The notes beneath the pieces were generated by a model. That model saw only the letters and a program-made list of their open reading frames with translations, was not told the DNA's origin and searched no databases. A stretch of DNA of 64,000 nucleotides, taken from assembly GCA_016178785.1 (NCBI GenBank), contig JACOSO010000042.1, forward strand, positions 62,001 to 126,000, read 5' to 3'. The position numbers and the translations under genes are program-made. Positions within the stretch are counted from its first letter, which is position 1. Each line of letters opens with the position of its first letter. This stretch comes from Bacteroidota bacterium. GTDB taxonomy: Bacteria > Bacteroidota > Bacteroidia > Cytophagales > Cyclobacteriaceae. Of this stretch, positions 1 through 8,173 are shown in pieces.

Positions 1-1852
1 TTTTGTTTTGATAAACGATGTTTTTGTTGGCTACGACTTTGTACGGATCAGAAGTTGGATCAATATCATTTTTCCTGACAAAACCTTTCTTTTTTCGCAG
101 CTCTAAATTTTCGCTTCGGTATTCGATATCGTAACCCGCCATCGATTTGGTCTCGTTGATGAACAGCAAAAGGTTATCGCGATTGAACTCGGTGCCCATC
201 TCTTTGTTAACAATGAGGCCGCTGTTGTTTAGTGACACTACTTTTGAATAACCAGCCGAGAACATAATTCCGATCAGCATCAAGCCCACACCGATGTGAG
301 CTATTGCACCACCCGAAAGGTTCGGGTTTACTTTTAGTGAAACCGTGAGAAATTTAATATTAGAGATAATCAGATAAACCCCACAGAGTGTTAAGATTAG
401 ATATGTCGGTTCATAAACTTTTGCTATCGCAATAATGAGTGCAAATACAACAAGTGTAACAAGCAAAGGCGTGAGTAGTTCTTTTTTCAATTTCTCTTTG
501 TCCATTTTATTCCACCAGAAAAATTGCGCTGTGCCTGATACCAAAGCTATGGCTACTGCAAACCAGAGTTGAAACTTGGAATAGAATTGGATCTGATTGG
601 CAGGAGGTGCCAGATTTGAATGACTTCCAAACAGCTCAACGATTTTATTATAAACAGGAATGGATGTGGGCATCAATACCTGAAAACCCATTAAACATAA
701 AACGGTTGCTCCCAGAAAAATCCAGAACTCGTTTGAATAAACTGAACTTTCTTTTTCATCGGATGGTATATTTTTCCATCGAATGATTATCAAACCAATC
801 GAAGAGATGGTAAAAAACAAGAGATAAAGCAGCAATTGGCCTGAAAGCCCAAGATCGGTAAATGAATGCACCGATGCATCTCCTAAAATTCCGCTTCGCG
901 TAAGGAATGTAGAATATAGAATCAAAATGAAAACAGTGATTGCTAAAATGATAGATGTTTTGAGGGCAGTGCCTTTATTCTTTTGCAACATCATCACGTG
1001 AATCGCTGCGATAAGGATTATCCAAGGAACATAAACAGCATTCTCCACAGGGTCCCAATTCCAATAGCCACCGAAACTCAACGTTTCATATGCCCAATAG
1101 CCCCCCATTAAAATACCGAGCCCGAGAATCGCTCCACCCACCAGCGCCCAAGGCAATGCAGGTTTGATCCACTCTGAATATTTTTTTTGCCACAACCCTG
1201 CAAGGCAAAATGCAAAAGGAGGAAGCGTGAGTGCAAAACCAAGAAACAAAGTAGGCGGATGTATCACCATCCAATAATTTTGCAACAATGCATTTAACCC
1301 ATGGCCGTCCTTCGGAATGAAGTCAGGGTTGATTTTGAAGATGGGATCACTCATAGCATCGCGAAGCAAGATGAAAGGAGAGCTTCCGATTTTGAAATCA
1401 GCAAATGGAATAACTACACCCAAAATCATTGACGCAAGAAATGCCTGCACCAAGGCAAATACGATCATAACAGGTGCTTCCCAAGCTCGCTGTGTGTGAA
1501 TCAAAATAATTCCGATAACCGCTTGCCAAAACATCCATAGCAAAAAGCTTCCTTCCTGTCCTTCCCAAAAACAGGAGATCATGTACTGACCAGGTAAATG
1601 AAGCGATGAGTGACTGTAGGCATAGTGGTATTCAAAATAATGCTGCTGAATGATTGCATATAAAATCGCAGCGATGCCAAGCACAGCTATTCCGTGAATG
1701 TAAAACGCAACGCGTCCATTAGTTCTCCAACTGTCCTGTTTTAATGGATCTGCCACGTTAAGATTTTTCCAATACGCAAAAGCAGAGACCAGCGAGGCAA
1801 CCATGGAAGTGATCACAAATAGATGGCCGAGGTTGCCGATGAAGTAGTGCAT
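1..1852 (-). CDS. ccmF: Cytochrome c biogenesis protein CcmF (heme lyase subunit), 3' end beyond window
   Basis: Inner-membrane subunit of the System I cytochrome c maturation heme lyase, which moves heme from CcmE to apocytochrome c. My reading of the minus strand from the ATG at 1852 stays open to base 1, giving about 617 residues without a stop. It is rich in membrane segments and has the tryptophan-rich WWD heme-handling motif (GGYWNWDPVENAVYVPW, about residues 258-275), preceded by CFWEGQEGSFLLW near residue 94, as in CcmF. It is the last visible gene of the ccmB-HAD-ccmC-ccmD-ccmE-ccmF run and lies 92 bp after ccmE. The C-terminus is outside the window. The family call is very secure. 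Confidence 0.93.
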   Translation of the reverse strand, partial: MHYFIGNLGHLFVITSMVASLVSAFAYWKNLNVADPLKQDSWRTNGRVAFYIHGIAVLGIAAILYAIIQQHYFEYHYAYSHSSLHLPGQYMISCFWEGQEGSFLLWMFWQAVIGIILIHTQRAWEAPVMIVFALVQAFLASMILGVVIPFADFKIGSSPFILLRDAMSDPIFKINPDFIPKDGHGLNALLQNYWMVIHPPTLFLGFALTLPPFAFCLAGLWQKKYSEWIKPALPWALVGGAILGLGILMGGYWAYETLSFGGYWNWDPVENAVYVPWIILIAAIHVMMLQKNKGTALKTSIILAITVFILILYSTFLTRSGILGDASVHSFTDLGLSGQLLLYLLFFTISSIGLIIIRWKNIPSDEKESSVYSNEFWIFLGATVLCLMGFQVLMPTSIPVYNKIVELFGSHSNLAPPANQIQFYSKFQLWFAVAIALVSGTAQFFWWNKMDKEKLKKELLTPLLVTLVVFALIIAIAKVYEPTYLILTLCGVYLIISNIKFLTVSLKVNPNLSGGAIAHIGVGLMLIGIMFSAGYSKVVSLNNSGLIVNKEMGTEFNRDNLLLFINETKSMAGYDIEYRSENLELRKKKGFVRKNDIDPTSDPYKVVANKNIVYQNK

Positions 1853-1863
1853 TCTTAGTTCAA

Positions 1864-1941
1864 AGATTTAAAATTTCAAATTCAAAAAGGAAGGGCAAAT
1901 TTACCCTGAATTTTGAATCTTAAGTTTGGAATTTTGAATTT
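1864..1941. repeat. AT-rich imperfect inverted repeat between ccmE and ccmF
   Basis: The gap is built of variants of the words GATTTAAAATTTCAAATTC and TTTTGAATCTTAAG, which read as each other's complement, so the region can fold. Similar words recur at 35632-35700 and 59260-59285. It may be a degenerate dispersed intergenic repeat; function is unknown. Confidence 0.45.
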
Positions 1942-1944
1942 GGG

Positions 1945-2355
1945 TTAAACGCCTTCGTCCAACTTTTGTTCCTGATACTTAGAAGGGCACTTAAGAAGAA
2001 TTTTCTTTGCAATGAACTGGTCGCCTTGATAGCCTCCTATCACAACTACTTTTTCGCTGCGCAGAAAATCAGGGGGCATAGGCTCGTTATAATAGACTTT
2101 TTGTTCTTTTTTGCTGTCGTCAACTAAGATGAAGGAAAACGAAAGTTTATCGATACTGTTTTCTAAACCAACAATTTGCCCTGCCTCGTCTTTTTTTAAT
2201 TGACCGACCACGTGAATCGGTGTGGTGCTTCCCTCAGCAGCCATTTGCTGAGCCTGCCCAAAATTGACATATGTACTAGCATCGCCAGCGGTAAGTATGA
2301 TGATACCAACTGCCACTGCGATCACTATAACAGCTATAATATATTGGGGTTTCAT
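1945..2355 (-). CDS. ccmE: Cytochrome c maturation heme chaperone CcmE, CxxxY type
   Basis: Periplasmic heme chaperone that holds heme covalently between CcmC and the CcmF lyase. 136 residues: one N-terminal membrane anchor (about 5-24), then an OB-fold domain with the family pattern of G-rich strands (HVVGQLKKDEAGQIVGL, VVVIGGYQGDQFIAKKILLK). The heme-attachment motif near the end is CPSKY (Cys123, Tyr127) instead of the HxxxY of proteobacterial CcmE. Cys-type CcmE is known from other lineages, so this looks like a real subtype rather than an error. It sits between the ccmD-like gene and ccmF. Family identification is secure; the heme-binding chemistry is inferred from known CxxxY members. 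Confidence 0.92.
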   Translation of the reverse strand: MKPQYIIAVIVIAVAVGIIILTAGDASTYVNFGQAQQMAAEGSTTPIHVVGQLKKDEAGQIVGLENSIDKLSFSFILVDDSKKEQKVYYNEPMPPDFLRSEKVVVIGGYQGDQFIAKKILLKCPSKYQEQKLDEGV

Positions 2356-2482
2356 TTCCTGACTTAAGAGTTATGAATTTAGATTTGAGAATTGCTCAAG
2401 GAACTCAAACGCAAATTTAATGAGTAATACCTACTAAGTAAATGACTTTTGTTACTTGTTTGGGCATTAGACCCGGAACAAT

Positions 2483-2704
2483 TCATTTCAAATCGTTCAT
2501 TCGCTTTTCCAGACTTGAAACTTTTCGATCAGTATAAATGAGAAATCCAATCATGCCAAAGAAAATAACGAGTATGATCGCAACTACCACATAAATTTTC
2601 CCTTCACTGCGCATGGTGTCTGCCATTTCGGCCTCTTGGGCAAAAGAAGCGATGTTTGTCAGCAACAATAAACCGATCATCAAAAACCTAGTAACTTTTT
2701 TCAT
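2483..2704 (-). CDS. Small CcmD-like membrane protein
   Basis: 73 residues with a cleavable-looking N-terminal hydrophobic segment ending around SFAQ (residue 22), a short acidic stretch, one membrane helix (about 37-57) and a basic, charged cytoplasmic tail. Position and architecture match the small CcmD subunit that helps release heme-loaded CcmE from CcmC. It overlaps the end of ccmC by 17 bp, implying coupled translation. Sequence similarity alone would not prove the call because CcmD proteins are short and divergent, so the operon position carries most of the weight. Confidence 0.75.
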   Translation of the reverse strand: MKKVTRFLMIGLLLLTNIASFAQEAEMADTMRSEGKIYVVVAIILVIFFGMIGFLIYTDRKVSSLEKRMNDLK

Positions 2705-3368
2705 CTTCTGATTGTGCTATTTTTTCTTCAACCAACTTCATTCGGATTCTCAACGTAGCGATCCAACATCCCAACAAAATCCATCCTGTGACTGCAGGAT
2801 AAAATACCATTCGCATTCTGCTATCAAGATCGTACATATTAAAACCAGGATTGCCACCTGAGCCTGGGTGCATGCTGCTTGTCATTCGGGGAATAATAAA
2901 GATCAAAGGTACCATCGCCACGAACGCAAAAATATTATAGGCAGCACTGAGACGTGCCCGCTGCTCTTCATTGTTCACAGACCCCCGCAAAACGAAGTAA
3001 GCAAAATAAACAAGCAGTGCTATTGCCGCTCCGTTCTGTTTTGGGTCGCCATGCCAGGGAGAGCCCCAGGTATAGTTTGCCCAAATCATGCCTGTAAGAA
3101 TTCCAAGCAATCCAAAGACCATTCCTACATTGGCAAATTCCACTGACCATACATCGTTTTGAAAATTTGGATTGCGCAAATATTTGATTGCATAAACTGC
3201 CGATGTACCGAAAAGTGCCACCATACCAAACCACATAGGCACATGAAAATATAAAGCGCGAATAGTTTCATTCACTATGTTTAGCCGCGGAACACCGAAG
3301 AGCAGCCCTCCAATGATGGCGTAAACCAATAACACGATGCAAACGACTTTCAACCAAACTGATCTCAT
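2688..3368 (-). CDS. ccmC: Heme exporter protein CcmC
   Basis: Integral membrane protein that loads heme onto CcmE. 226 residues, six predicted membrane helices and the short WWD motif WANYTWGSPWHGDPKQN at about residues 95-111. Conserved histidine regions flank it (YFHVPMW near 40-46 and SMHPGSGG near 165), as expected for axial heme ligands. Length is close to the usual 220-250. It follows the HAD gene by 47 bp and overlaps the ccmD-like gene. WWD proteins of the CcsA type are related, but the size and the neighbouring ccmB/ccmE/ccmF make CcmC the best call. Confidence 0.92.
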   Translation of the reverse strand: MRSVWLKVVCIVLLVYAIIGGLLFGVPRLNIVNETIRALYFHVPMWFGMVALFGTSAVYAIKYLRNPNFQNDVWSVEFANVGMVFGLLGILTGMIWANYTWGSPWHGDPKQNGAAIALLVYFAYFVLRGSVNNEEQRARLSAAYNIFAFVAMVPLIFIIPRMTSSMHPGSGGNPGFNMYDLDSRMRMVFYPAVTGWILLGCWIATLRIRMKLVEEKIAQSEDEKSY

Positions 3369-3415
3369 AATCTGACCGCGAAGGTAATCGAATTTAGTTT
3401 TTAAGACTCAATCAT

Positions 3416-4099
3416 CTACAAGTAATTCAAAACTTCCCTGATATGATTTACTTGTCTGAAATTTTCATGATCGATAGTAGTATCGATCCGTTCATGTGCC
3501 CATGTTACGTGATACGGAATGTGGATGGCGTGACCGCCCAAATTCAGCACCGGAAGAACATCTGACTTTAATGAATTGCCGATCATCATTAGTTCTGAGG
3601 GACGAATATCCAAATGATTTATAAGCTTACTGTAATCCGATTCTTTTTTCTCAGACATAATTTCGATGTGATGAAAGTAAATGGTCAATCCGGATTTTTT
3701 CAATTTTCTTTCCTGATCGAGCAAATCTCCTTTGGTAGCCAGTACTAACCGATATTTCGTCTTCAGCGATTTCAAAACCTCTTCAACCCCATCGATCAAA
3801 TTCACCGGCTTATTCAGTAGTTCCTGACCAAAGCCGATAATTCTTTCGATGGCATCAGCTCTTACGTTTTTATCAGAGATGCGGATAGCAGTTTCGATCA
3901 TCGAAAGCATGAACGCTTTGATGCCGTAGCCGTAGAGTGAAATATTTTTTAATTCAGTCTGTAGTAATTCGCGTTCAACGGAATGCTGGGGGAGATAATC
4001 TTCCAAAAGGGCGCAAAATCGGTTTTCAGTTTCCCTAAAATAAAGTTCATTGTCCCACAGGGTGTCGTCTGCATCGAAGGCAATGATTTTTATTTTCAT
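3416..4099 (-). CDS. HAD-superfamily hydrolase (phosphatase-like) inside the ccm operon
   Basis: Probable phosphatase of the haloacid dehalogenase superfamily, soluble, substrate unknown. With the ATG at 4099 the protein is 227 residues and begins directly with motif I, FDADDTLWDN (nucleophile Asp9, acid Asp11). Motif II is LATKGD, motif III a basic segment after it, and motif IV is MMIGNSLKSDVLP. A longer reading from 4156 would add 19 residues that do not resemble the family and overlap ccmB, so I prefer the shorter start. It lies 13 bp after ccmB and 47 bp before ccmC, so it is probably cotranscribed with the heme genes, but a role in cytochrome maturation is not established. Confidence 0.85.
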   Translation of the reverse strand: MKIKIIAFDADDTLWDNELYFRETENRFCALLEDYLPQHSVERELLQTELKNISLYGYGIKAFMLSMIETAIRISDKNVRADAIERIIGFGQELLNKPVNLIDGVEEVLKSLKTKYRLVLATKGDLLDQERKLKKSGLTIYFHHIEIMSEKKESDYSKLINHLDIRPSELMMIGNSLKSDVLPVLNLGGHAIHIPYHVTWAHERIDTTIDHENFRQVNHIREVLNYL

Positions 4100-4112
4100 T
4101 TCGAATGTTGAT

Positions 4113-4772
4113 TTAATTTCTCCAGATAAATGGAAAAAGTAAATATGAAACTGCACCGACTAAAGCATTTACAGCCAACAGCACAAGGAGCTTATCATAA
4201 CTCACGCTCGCATCTAATCCATCTATACAATTTTTAGTTATTCGAATCGCCATTAACAGAATAGAAATCACCACCGGAAAACTCAACACAGCCATAAGAA
4301 TATTACTGTTATTCGCTTTGGCGGAAAGCCCTGAGAGCAATGTGAGTGCGGCAGAAAATCCAAATGAGGTCAACACCAACAAGATCACAAAAGTCATTTT
4401 ATCCTGAATGGGGTCATTCAAAAAAAGGGTGAACAAAAAATACCCCGTCAGCGCCATGAGCAGACAGAGCAGAAAATTGTAAAAGATTTTTGAGATCAAT
4501 ACATCGGTTGGATTGGCAATGGAATAAAGGTAGATATCAAGGCCTTTTTTTTCGCCTATGAAACTTTTGGCTACCGTATTAATTGCGGTAAATAAAATGG
4601 TAATCCAGAAAAGAGCATTCCAAACTAAGGGAGTAATCAGGCTTTGTCTAAGGGCAAAAGCAAGGTAGCTGATAAAGGTCATGCTCAGCAGATACAACCC
4701 CAACCCTGCCACTACTGACTTTCGTCTGAGCTCAAGAGCTAATTCTTTTTTGAGTAAGGCAACTAATGGCAT
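4113..4772 (-). CDS. ccmB: Heme exporter protein CcmB (ABC transporter permease)
   Basis: Membrane permease of the CcmAB ABC transporter that drives heme release from CcmC-CcmE. 219 residues, about six membrane helices; the N-terminus LLKKELALELRRKS is the typical cytoplasmic start of CcmB. It heads the ccm operon here. Its ATPase partner CcmA is not in this window: upstream, after an 83-bp gap, genes run the other way. The start at 4772 (ATG) gives the expected length. Confidence 0.9.
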   Translation of the reverse strand: MPLVALLKKELALELRRKSVVAGLGLYLLSMTFISYLAFALRQSLITPLVWNALFWITILFTAINTVAKSFIGEKKGLDIYLYSIANPTDVLISKIFYNFLLCLLMALTGYFLFTLFLNDPIQDKMTFVILLVLTSFGFSAALTLLSGLSAKANNSNILMAVLSFPVVISILLMAIRITKNCIDGLDASVSYDKLLVLLAVNALVGAVSYLLFPFIWRN

Positions 4773-4830
4773 TTTTTAAATCAGCGCAAAACTACTAATC
4801 GCGACTCATAGTCGTACGGAAGGAATGTGT

Positions 4831-4838
4831 TATTTTTG
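4831..4838 (+). promoter_or_regulatory. Candidate -7 promoter element TATTTTTG for the sugar-nucleotide operon
   Basis: An exact match to the Bacteroidota -7 consensus TAnnTTTG, ending 17 bp before the ATG at 4856. The longer string TATTTTTGCCGACT is repeated identically at 41755-41768 before ugd. No clear TTG -33 box is seen at the right distance. Confidence 0.5.
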
Positions 4839-4855
4839 CCGACTCACTCAAAAGA

Positions 4856-5878
4856 ATGTCTTCAAAAACCATTTTAGTTACAGGTTCTGCCGGGTTCATA
4901 GGGTTTCACCTGTCACAAAAACTGCTCACTCAAAATCACCAGGTCGTGGGCTTTGATAGCGTCAACGACTATTATGACGTTTCCCTAAAAGAAGCTCGTA
5001 CTAAAATTTTAAACAAGTCGTCCAATTTTTCTTTCATCAAGGGAGATTTAAAAGATGTAAAGGTTTTAAAAAAGACTTTCAAGCAATATCGTTTTGATTA
5101 CGTTGTCAATCTTGCTGCTCAGGCGGGCGTCAGATATTCGATTACCAATCCGCAAGTCTATTTAGATAGCAACATGCAAGGCTTTTTGAATATCCTTGAG
5201 ATGTGCAGGCATCACAAGCCCGAACATTTGGTTTACGCATCATCAAGTTCCGTGTATGGCGCCAATAAAGAGATGCCGTTTTCGGTTAAACACAATGTGG
5301 ATCATCCGCTTTCGCTTTATGCTGCTTCCAAAAAATCAAACGAGTTGATGGCGCATGCGTACTCAACCTTATACCAATTACCCACCACTGGCCTTCGCTT
5401 CTTCAGTGTTTATGGTCCCTTCGGCCGGCCCGACATGGCCTTATTTATTTTTACAAAGGCGATTTTGGAAGGCAGACCCATTGATGTTTTTAACGAAGGG
5501 AAAATGAAGCGAGACTTCACTTACATTGATGATATCGTAGAAGGAATTGTTCGGCTCCTTCCACGGGTGGCTATGCCGGATAGTAAATGGAATGGCCGTG
5601 ACCCGAATCCCGCAAGTAGTTTTGCGCCATATCGACTTTACAACATTGGCAATCATCAGCAGGTGGAATTGCTTTATTTTATAGAGACAATCGAAAAGAA
5701 ATTGAATCGGAAAGCGATCAAAAATTTTATGCCCATTCAGGAAGGAGATGTTCCTGAATCGCTTGCTGACATTGATGAACTGATGGAAGACGTAGGCTTC
5801 AGCCCCAATACTTCAATTGAAACAGGAGTCAGCAATTTTATTGATTGGTATCTGGATTATTATAAAATCAAAAAATGA
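4856..5878 (+). CDS. NAD-dependent sugar-nucleotide epimerase, UDP-glucuronate 4-epimerase-like
   Basis: Extended short-chain dehydrogenase/reductase acting on a nucleotide sugar in the cytoplasm. 340 residues with the NAD-binding GSAGFIG motif (residues 10-16), the catalytic pair Tyr152/Lys156 in LYAASKKSNE, and SVYGANKEMPF, RFFSVYGPFGRPDMA and RDFTYIDDIVEGI stretches characteristic of the UDP-glucuronate epimerase/CapI group that makes UDP-galacturonate. First gene of a nine-gene plus-strand run; its stop overlaps the next start (ATGA). It is less like TviC, the usual partner of the TviB-type dehydrogenase next door, so the substrate could be either UDP-glucuronate or an N-acetylated uronate. 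Confidence 0.82.
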   Translation: MSSKTILVTGSAGFIGFHLSQKLLTQNHQVVGFDSVNDYYDVSLKEARTKILNKSSNFSFIKGDLKDVKVLKKTFKQYRFDYVVNLAAQAGVRYSITNPQVYLDSNMQGFLNILEMCRHHKPEHLVYASSSSVYGANKEMPFSVKHNVDHPLSLYAASKKSNELMAHAYSTLYQLPTTGLRFFSVYGPFGRPDMALFIFTKAILEGRPIDVFNEGKMKRDFTYIDDIVEGIVRLLPRVAMPDSKWNGRDPNPASSFAPYRLYNIGNHQQVELLYFIETIEKKLNRKAIKNFMPIQEGDVPESLADIDELMEDVGFSPNTSIETGVSNFIDWYLDYYKIKK

Positions 5879-7131
5879 CGATGGAAAAAATTGGGATCAT
5901 CGGACTTGGTTACGTTGGCCTTCCGCTCGCGGTCGAGTTTGGAAAAATCATTGACACGGTGGGCTTCGACATTAACCAAACACGCATTGAAGAACTGCAG
6001 CGTGGCGTAGATCGCACACTCGAAGTTGAAAGTATTGAATTGAACGACACGAAGCACCTTACTTTTTCTTCAAAACCCAATGATTTAAAATCGATTAACC
6101 ATTTTATTGTAACGGTTCCTACTCCAGTAGATGAATTTCATGTTCCTGATTTAAGGCCGTTGCAATCGGCCAGCAAGACCGTTGGCTCTGTCCTGAAAAA
6201 GGGTGACATTGTAATTTATGAATCAACAGTCTATCCCGGGTGCACAGAAGAGATTTGCGTTCCCATTTTAGAAAAGGAAAGCGGATTAATCTTCAACAAA
6301 GACTTTTTTGCGGGTTACTCCCCTGAACGCATCAACCCTGGCGATAAACAACATCGCTTGCCTAACATCAAAAAAATAACCAGCGGAAGCACACCTGATA
6401 TTGCAGAGAAAGTAGATCATCTGTACAAAAAAATTATCAAGGCCGGCACACACAAAGCTTCATCCCTTAAAGTAGCAGAAGCAGCAAAAGTGATCGAAAA
6501 TTGTCAGCGCGACCTGAACATTGCTTTCGTAAATGAATTGGCATTGATCTTCCATCGCATGGGCATCGATACGCATGCAGTACTCGAAGCAGCTTCCACC
6601 AAATGGAACTTCCTTCCGTTCAAACCCGGCATGGTGGGCGGCCATTGTATTGGTGTAGATCCATACTATCTTACTTACAAAGCCGAGAGTCTGGGGTATC
6701 ATCCCGAGGTGATTTTGTCGGGACGAAAGATCAACGATAATATGGCAGTATACATTGCCAATGATGTGATCAAATTGATGGCAAAAAATCAATTACCGAT
6801 TCATGGGGGTAAAGTTTTGGTATTGGGTTTAACCTTCAAAGAAAATTGTCCTGACATTCGCAACAGCAAGGTTGTTGACCTGATACGCGAGTTATCCAGC
6901 TTCGGAACCCAAGTCGACATTTATGATCCTCATGCCGATGCCGATGAGGTAAAACACGAATACAACCTCAATCTCACAAAGTCTATTTCAAAAAAATATC
7001 ACTCCATCATTCTTGCTGTCAGTCATAAAGAGTTTTCTTCCATTCATTGGAAAGACTTGAAGGAGGCGAACGCAGTGGTGTATGATGTGAAGGGGTTCTT
7101 AGATAAATCGTTGATAACTGCTCGCCTTTAA
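5875..7131 (+). CDS. tviB: Nucleotide-sugar 6-dehydrogenase, TviB/WbpA family (UDP-GlcNAc type)
   Basis: Cytoplasmic NAD-dependent enzyme oxidising C6 of a UDP-N-acetylhexosamine to the uronic acid in two steps. 418 residues: NAD-binding GLGYVG at 10-15, the ESTVYPGCTEE and GYSPERINPGD segments, and the catalytic Cys258 in GGHCIGVDPYY. The overall pattern closely resembles TviB of the Vi antigen pathway. Its stop-start overlap with the preceding epimerase and the wbpE/D/B genes downstream suggest that it feeds UDP-GlcNAc-uronate into the diamino-uronic acid branch. A second in-frame ATG two codons later (5881) is an alternative start. Distinct from the UDP-glucose dehydrogenase at 41781. Confidence 0.88.
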   Translation: MTMEKIGIIGLGYVGLPLAVEFGKIIDTVGFDINQTRIEELQRGVDRTLEVESIELNDTKHLTFSSKPNDLKSINHFIVTVPTPVDEFHVPDLRPLQSASKTVGSVLKKGDIVIYESTVYPGCTEEICVPILEKESGLIFNKDFFAGYSPERINPGDKQHRLPNIKKITSGSTPDIAEKVDHLYKKIIKAGTHKASSLKVAEAAKVIENCQRDLNIAFVNELALIFHRMGIDTHAVLEAASTKWNFLPFKPGMVGGHCIGVDPYYLTYKAESLGYHPEVILSGRKINDNMAVYIANDVIKLMAKNQLPIHGGKVLVLGLTFKENCPDIRNSKVVDLIRELSSFGTQVDIYDPHADADEVKHEYNLNLTKSISKKYHSIILAVSHKEFSSIHWKDLKEANAVVYDVKGFLDKSLITARL

Positions 7132-7143
7132 GAAATGCAATCC

Positions 7144-8163
7144 ATGAAAAAAATATTATTAACGGGTGGCGCTGGTTACATTGGCGCCCACACTGCCGTG
7201 GAGCTGATTCAAAAGGGGTTTGATGTAGTGTTGATCGATGATTTCTCTAAAAGCGACAATTCCCTTTTAGATGGCATTGAAAAGATCACAGGCAAAAAAA
7301 TAAATTTTGTCGAAGGTGACTGCAAAGACTCAACATTTCTCGATCAACTATTCCGTAAGGAAAAGTTTGACAGCGTCATCCACTTTGCTGCTTATAAATC
7401 CGTGAATGAATCGGTGCGCGAACCTTTGATGTATTATAATAATAATCTGCGTTCAATGACTGAGCTGCTTCAAGTCATGGGGAAATACAATGTCAATGAA
7501 TTTATATTTTCCTCATCGTGCACAGTTTATGGTCAACCCGATGTAATTCCTGTTGACGAAACCGCTCCGTTTAAAAAAGCTGAGTCACCTTATGGCGCTA
7601 CTAAGCAAATGTGCGAACGCCTGCTTGAAGACGTAGCTGCAGCAAACAAGAATTTGAAAGCAATTTCCCTTCGCTACTTCAACCCGGTAGGTGCGCATCC
7701 ATCCGCTTTGATTGGCGAACTTCCGATTGGTGTTCCCAATAATCTGGTGCCTTATGTGACACAAACCGCAATTGGTTTACGCGAAAAGCTTGTCATTTTT
7801 GGAAATAATTATCAAACACCAGATGGAAGTTGCATTCGCGACTTTATTCACGTGGTTGACCTTGCACAAGCACATGTGAAGTCTATTGAAAAAATAAATG
7901 AGATGCCATCGAACAACGAAGCATTTAATTTAGGAACAGGAGAAGGTGTAACTGTTCTCTCATTAGTCAAAAAATTTATTGAGGTGACAAACGTGAACCT
8001 GAATTATGAAATTGGTCCCAGAAGAACAGGTGATATTGAAAAAGTATATGCGAATCCAACCAAGGCTAAAGACCTTTTGGGCTGGCAAACTAGACTTTCA
8101 TTAGAAGAATCGTTGAGAGATGCCTGGCGATGGGAACAGAAATTAGCCAATAAGCCAATTTAA
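7144..8163 (+). CDS. galE: UDP-glucose 4-epimerase
   Basis: Interconverts UDP-glucose and UDP-galactose (possibly the N-acetyl forms). Extended SDR enzyme with GGAGYIGAH at the N-terminus, SSSCTVYGQP, catalytic Tyr150/Lys154 in SPYGATKQMCE, and the GalE-specific NPVGAHPS, PNNLVPYV and DGSCIRDFIHVVDLA segments. About 339 residues, the normal length. An ATG three codons upstream (7135) is equally readable; I chose 7144 because family members start MKKILLTGG. Third gene of the sugar operon, starting just after the dehydrogenase stop. Confidence 0.9.
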   Translation: MKKILLTGGAGYIGAHTAVELIQKGFDVVLIDDFSKSDNSLLDGIEKITGKKINFVEGDCKDSTFLDQLFRKEKFDSVIHFAAYKSVNESVREPLMYYNNNLRSMTELLQVMGKYNVNEFIFSSSCTVYGQPDVIPVDETAPFKKAESPYGATKQMCERLLEDVAAANKNLKAISLRYFNPVGAHPSALIGELPIGVPNNLVPYVTQTAIGLREKLVIFGNNYQTPDGSCIRDFIHVVDLAQAHVKSIEKINEMPSNNEAFNLGTGEGVTVLSLVKKFIEVTNVNLNYEIGPRRTGDIEKVYANPTKAKDLLGWQTRLSLEESLRDAWRWEQKLANKPI

Positions 8164-8173
8164 AAATTAGCCG

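Noticed and set aside
4856-5878. TviC-type UDP-GlcNAc-uronate 4-epimerase
   Set aside because: The motifs (FSVYGPFGRPDMA, RDFTYIDDIVEGI) fit the UDP-glucuronate epimerase/CapI group better; the TviC call was kept only as a substrate alternative.
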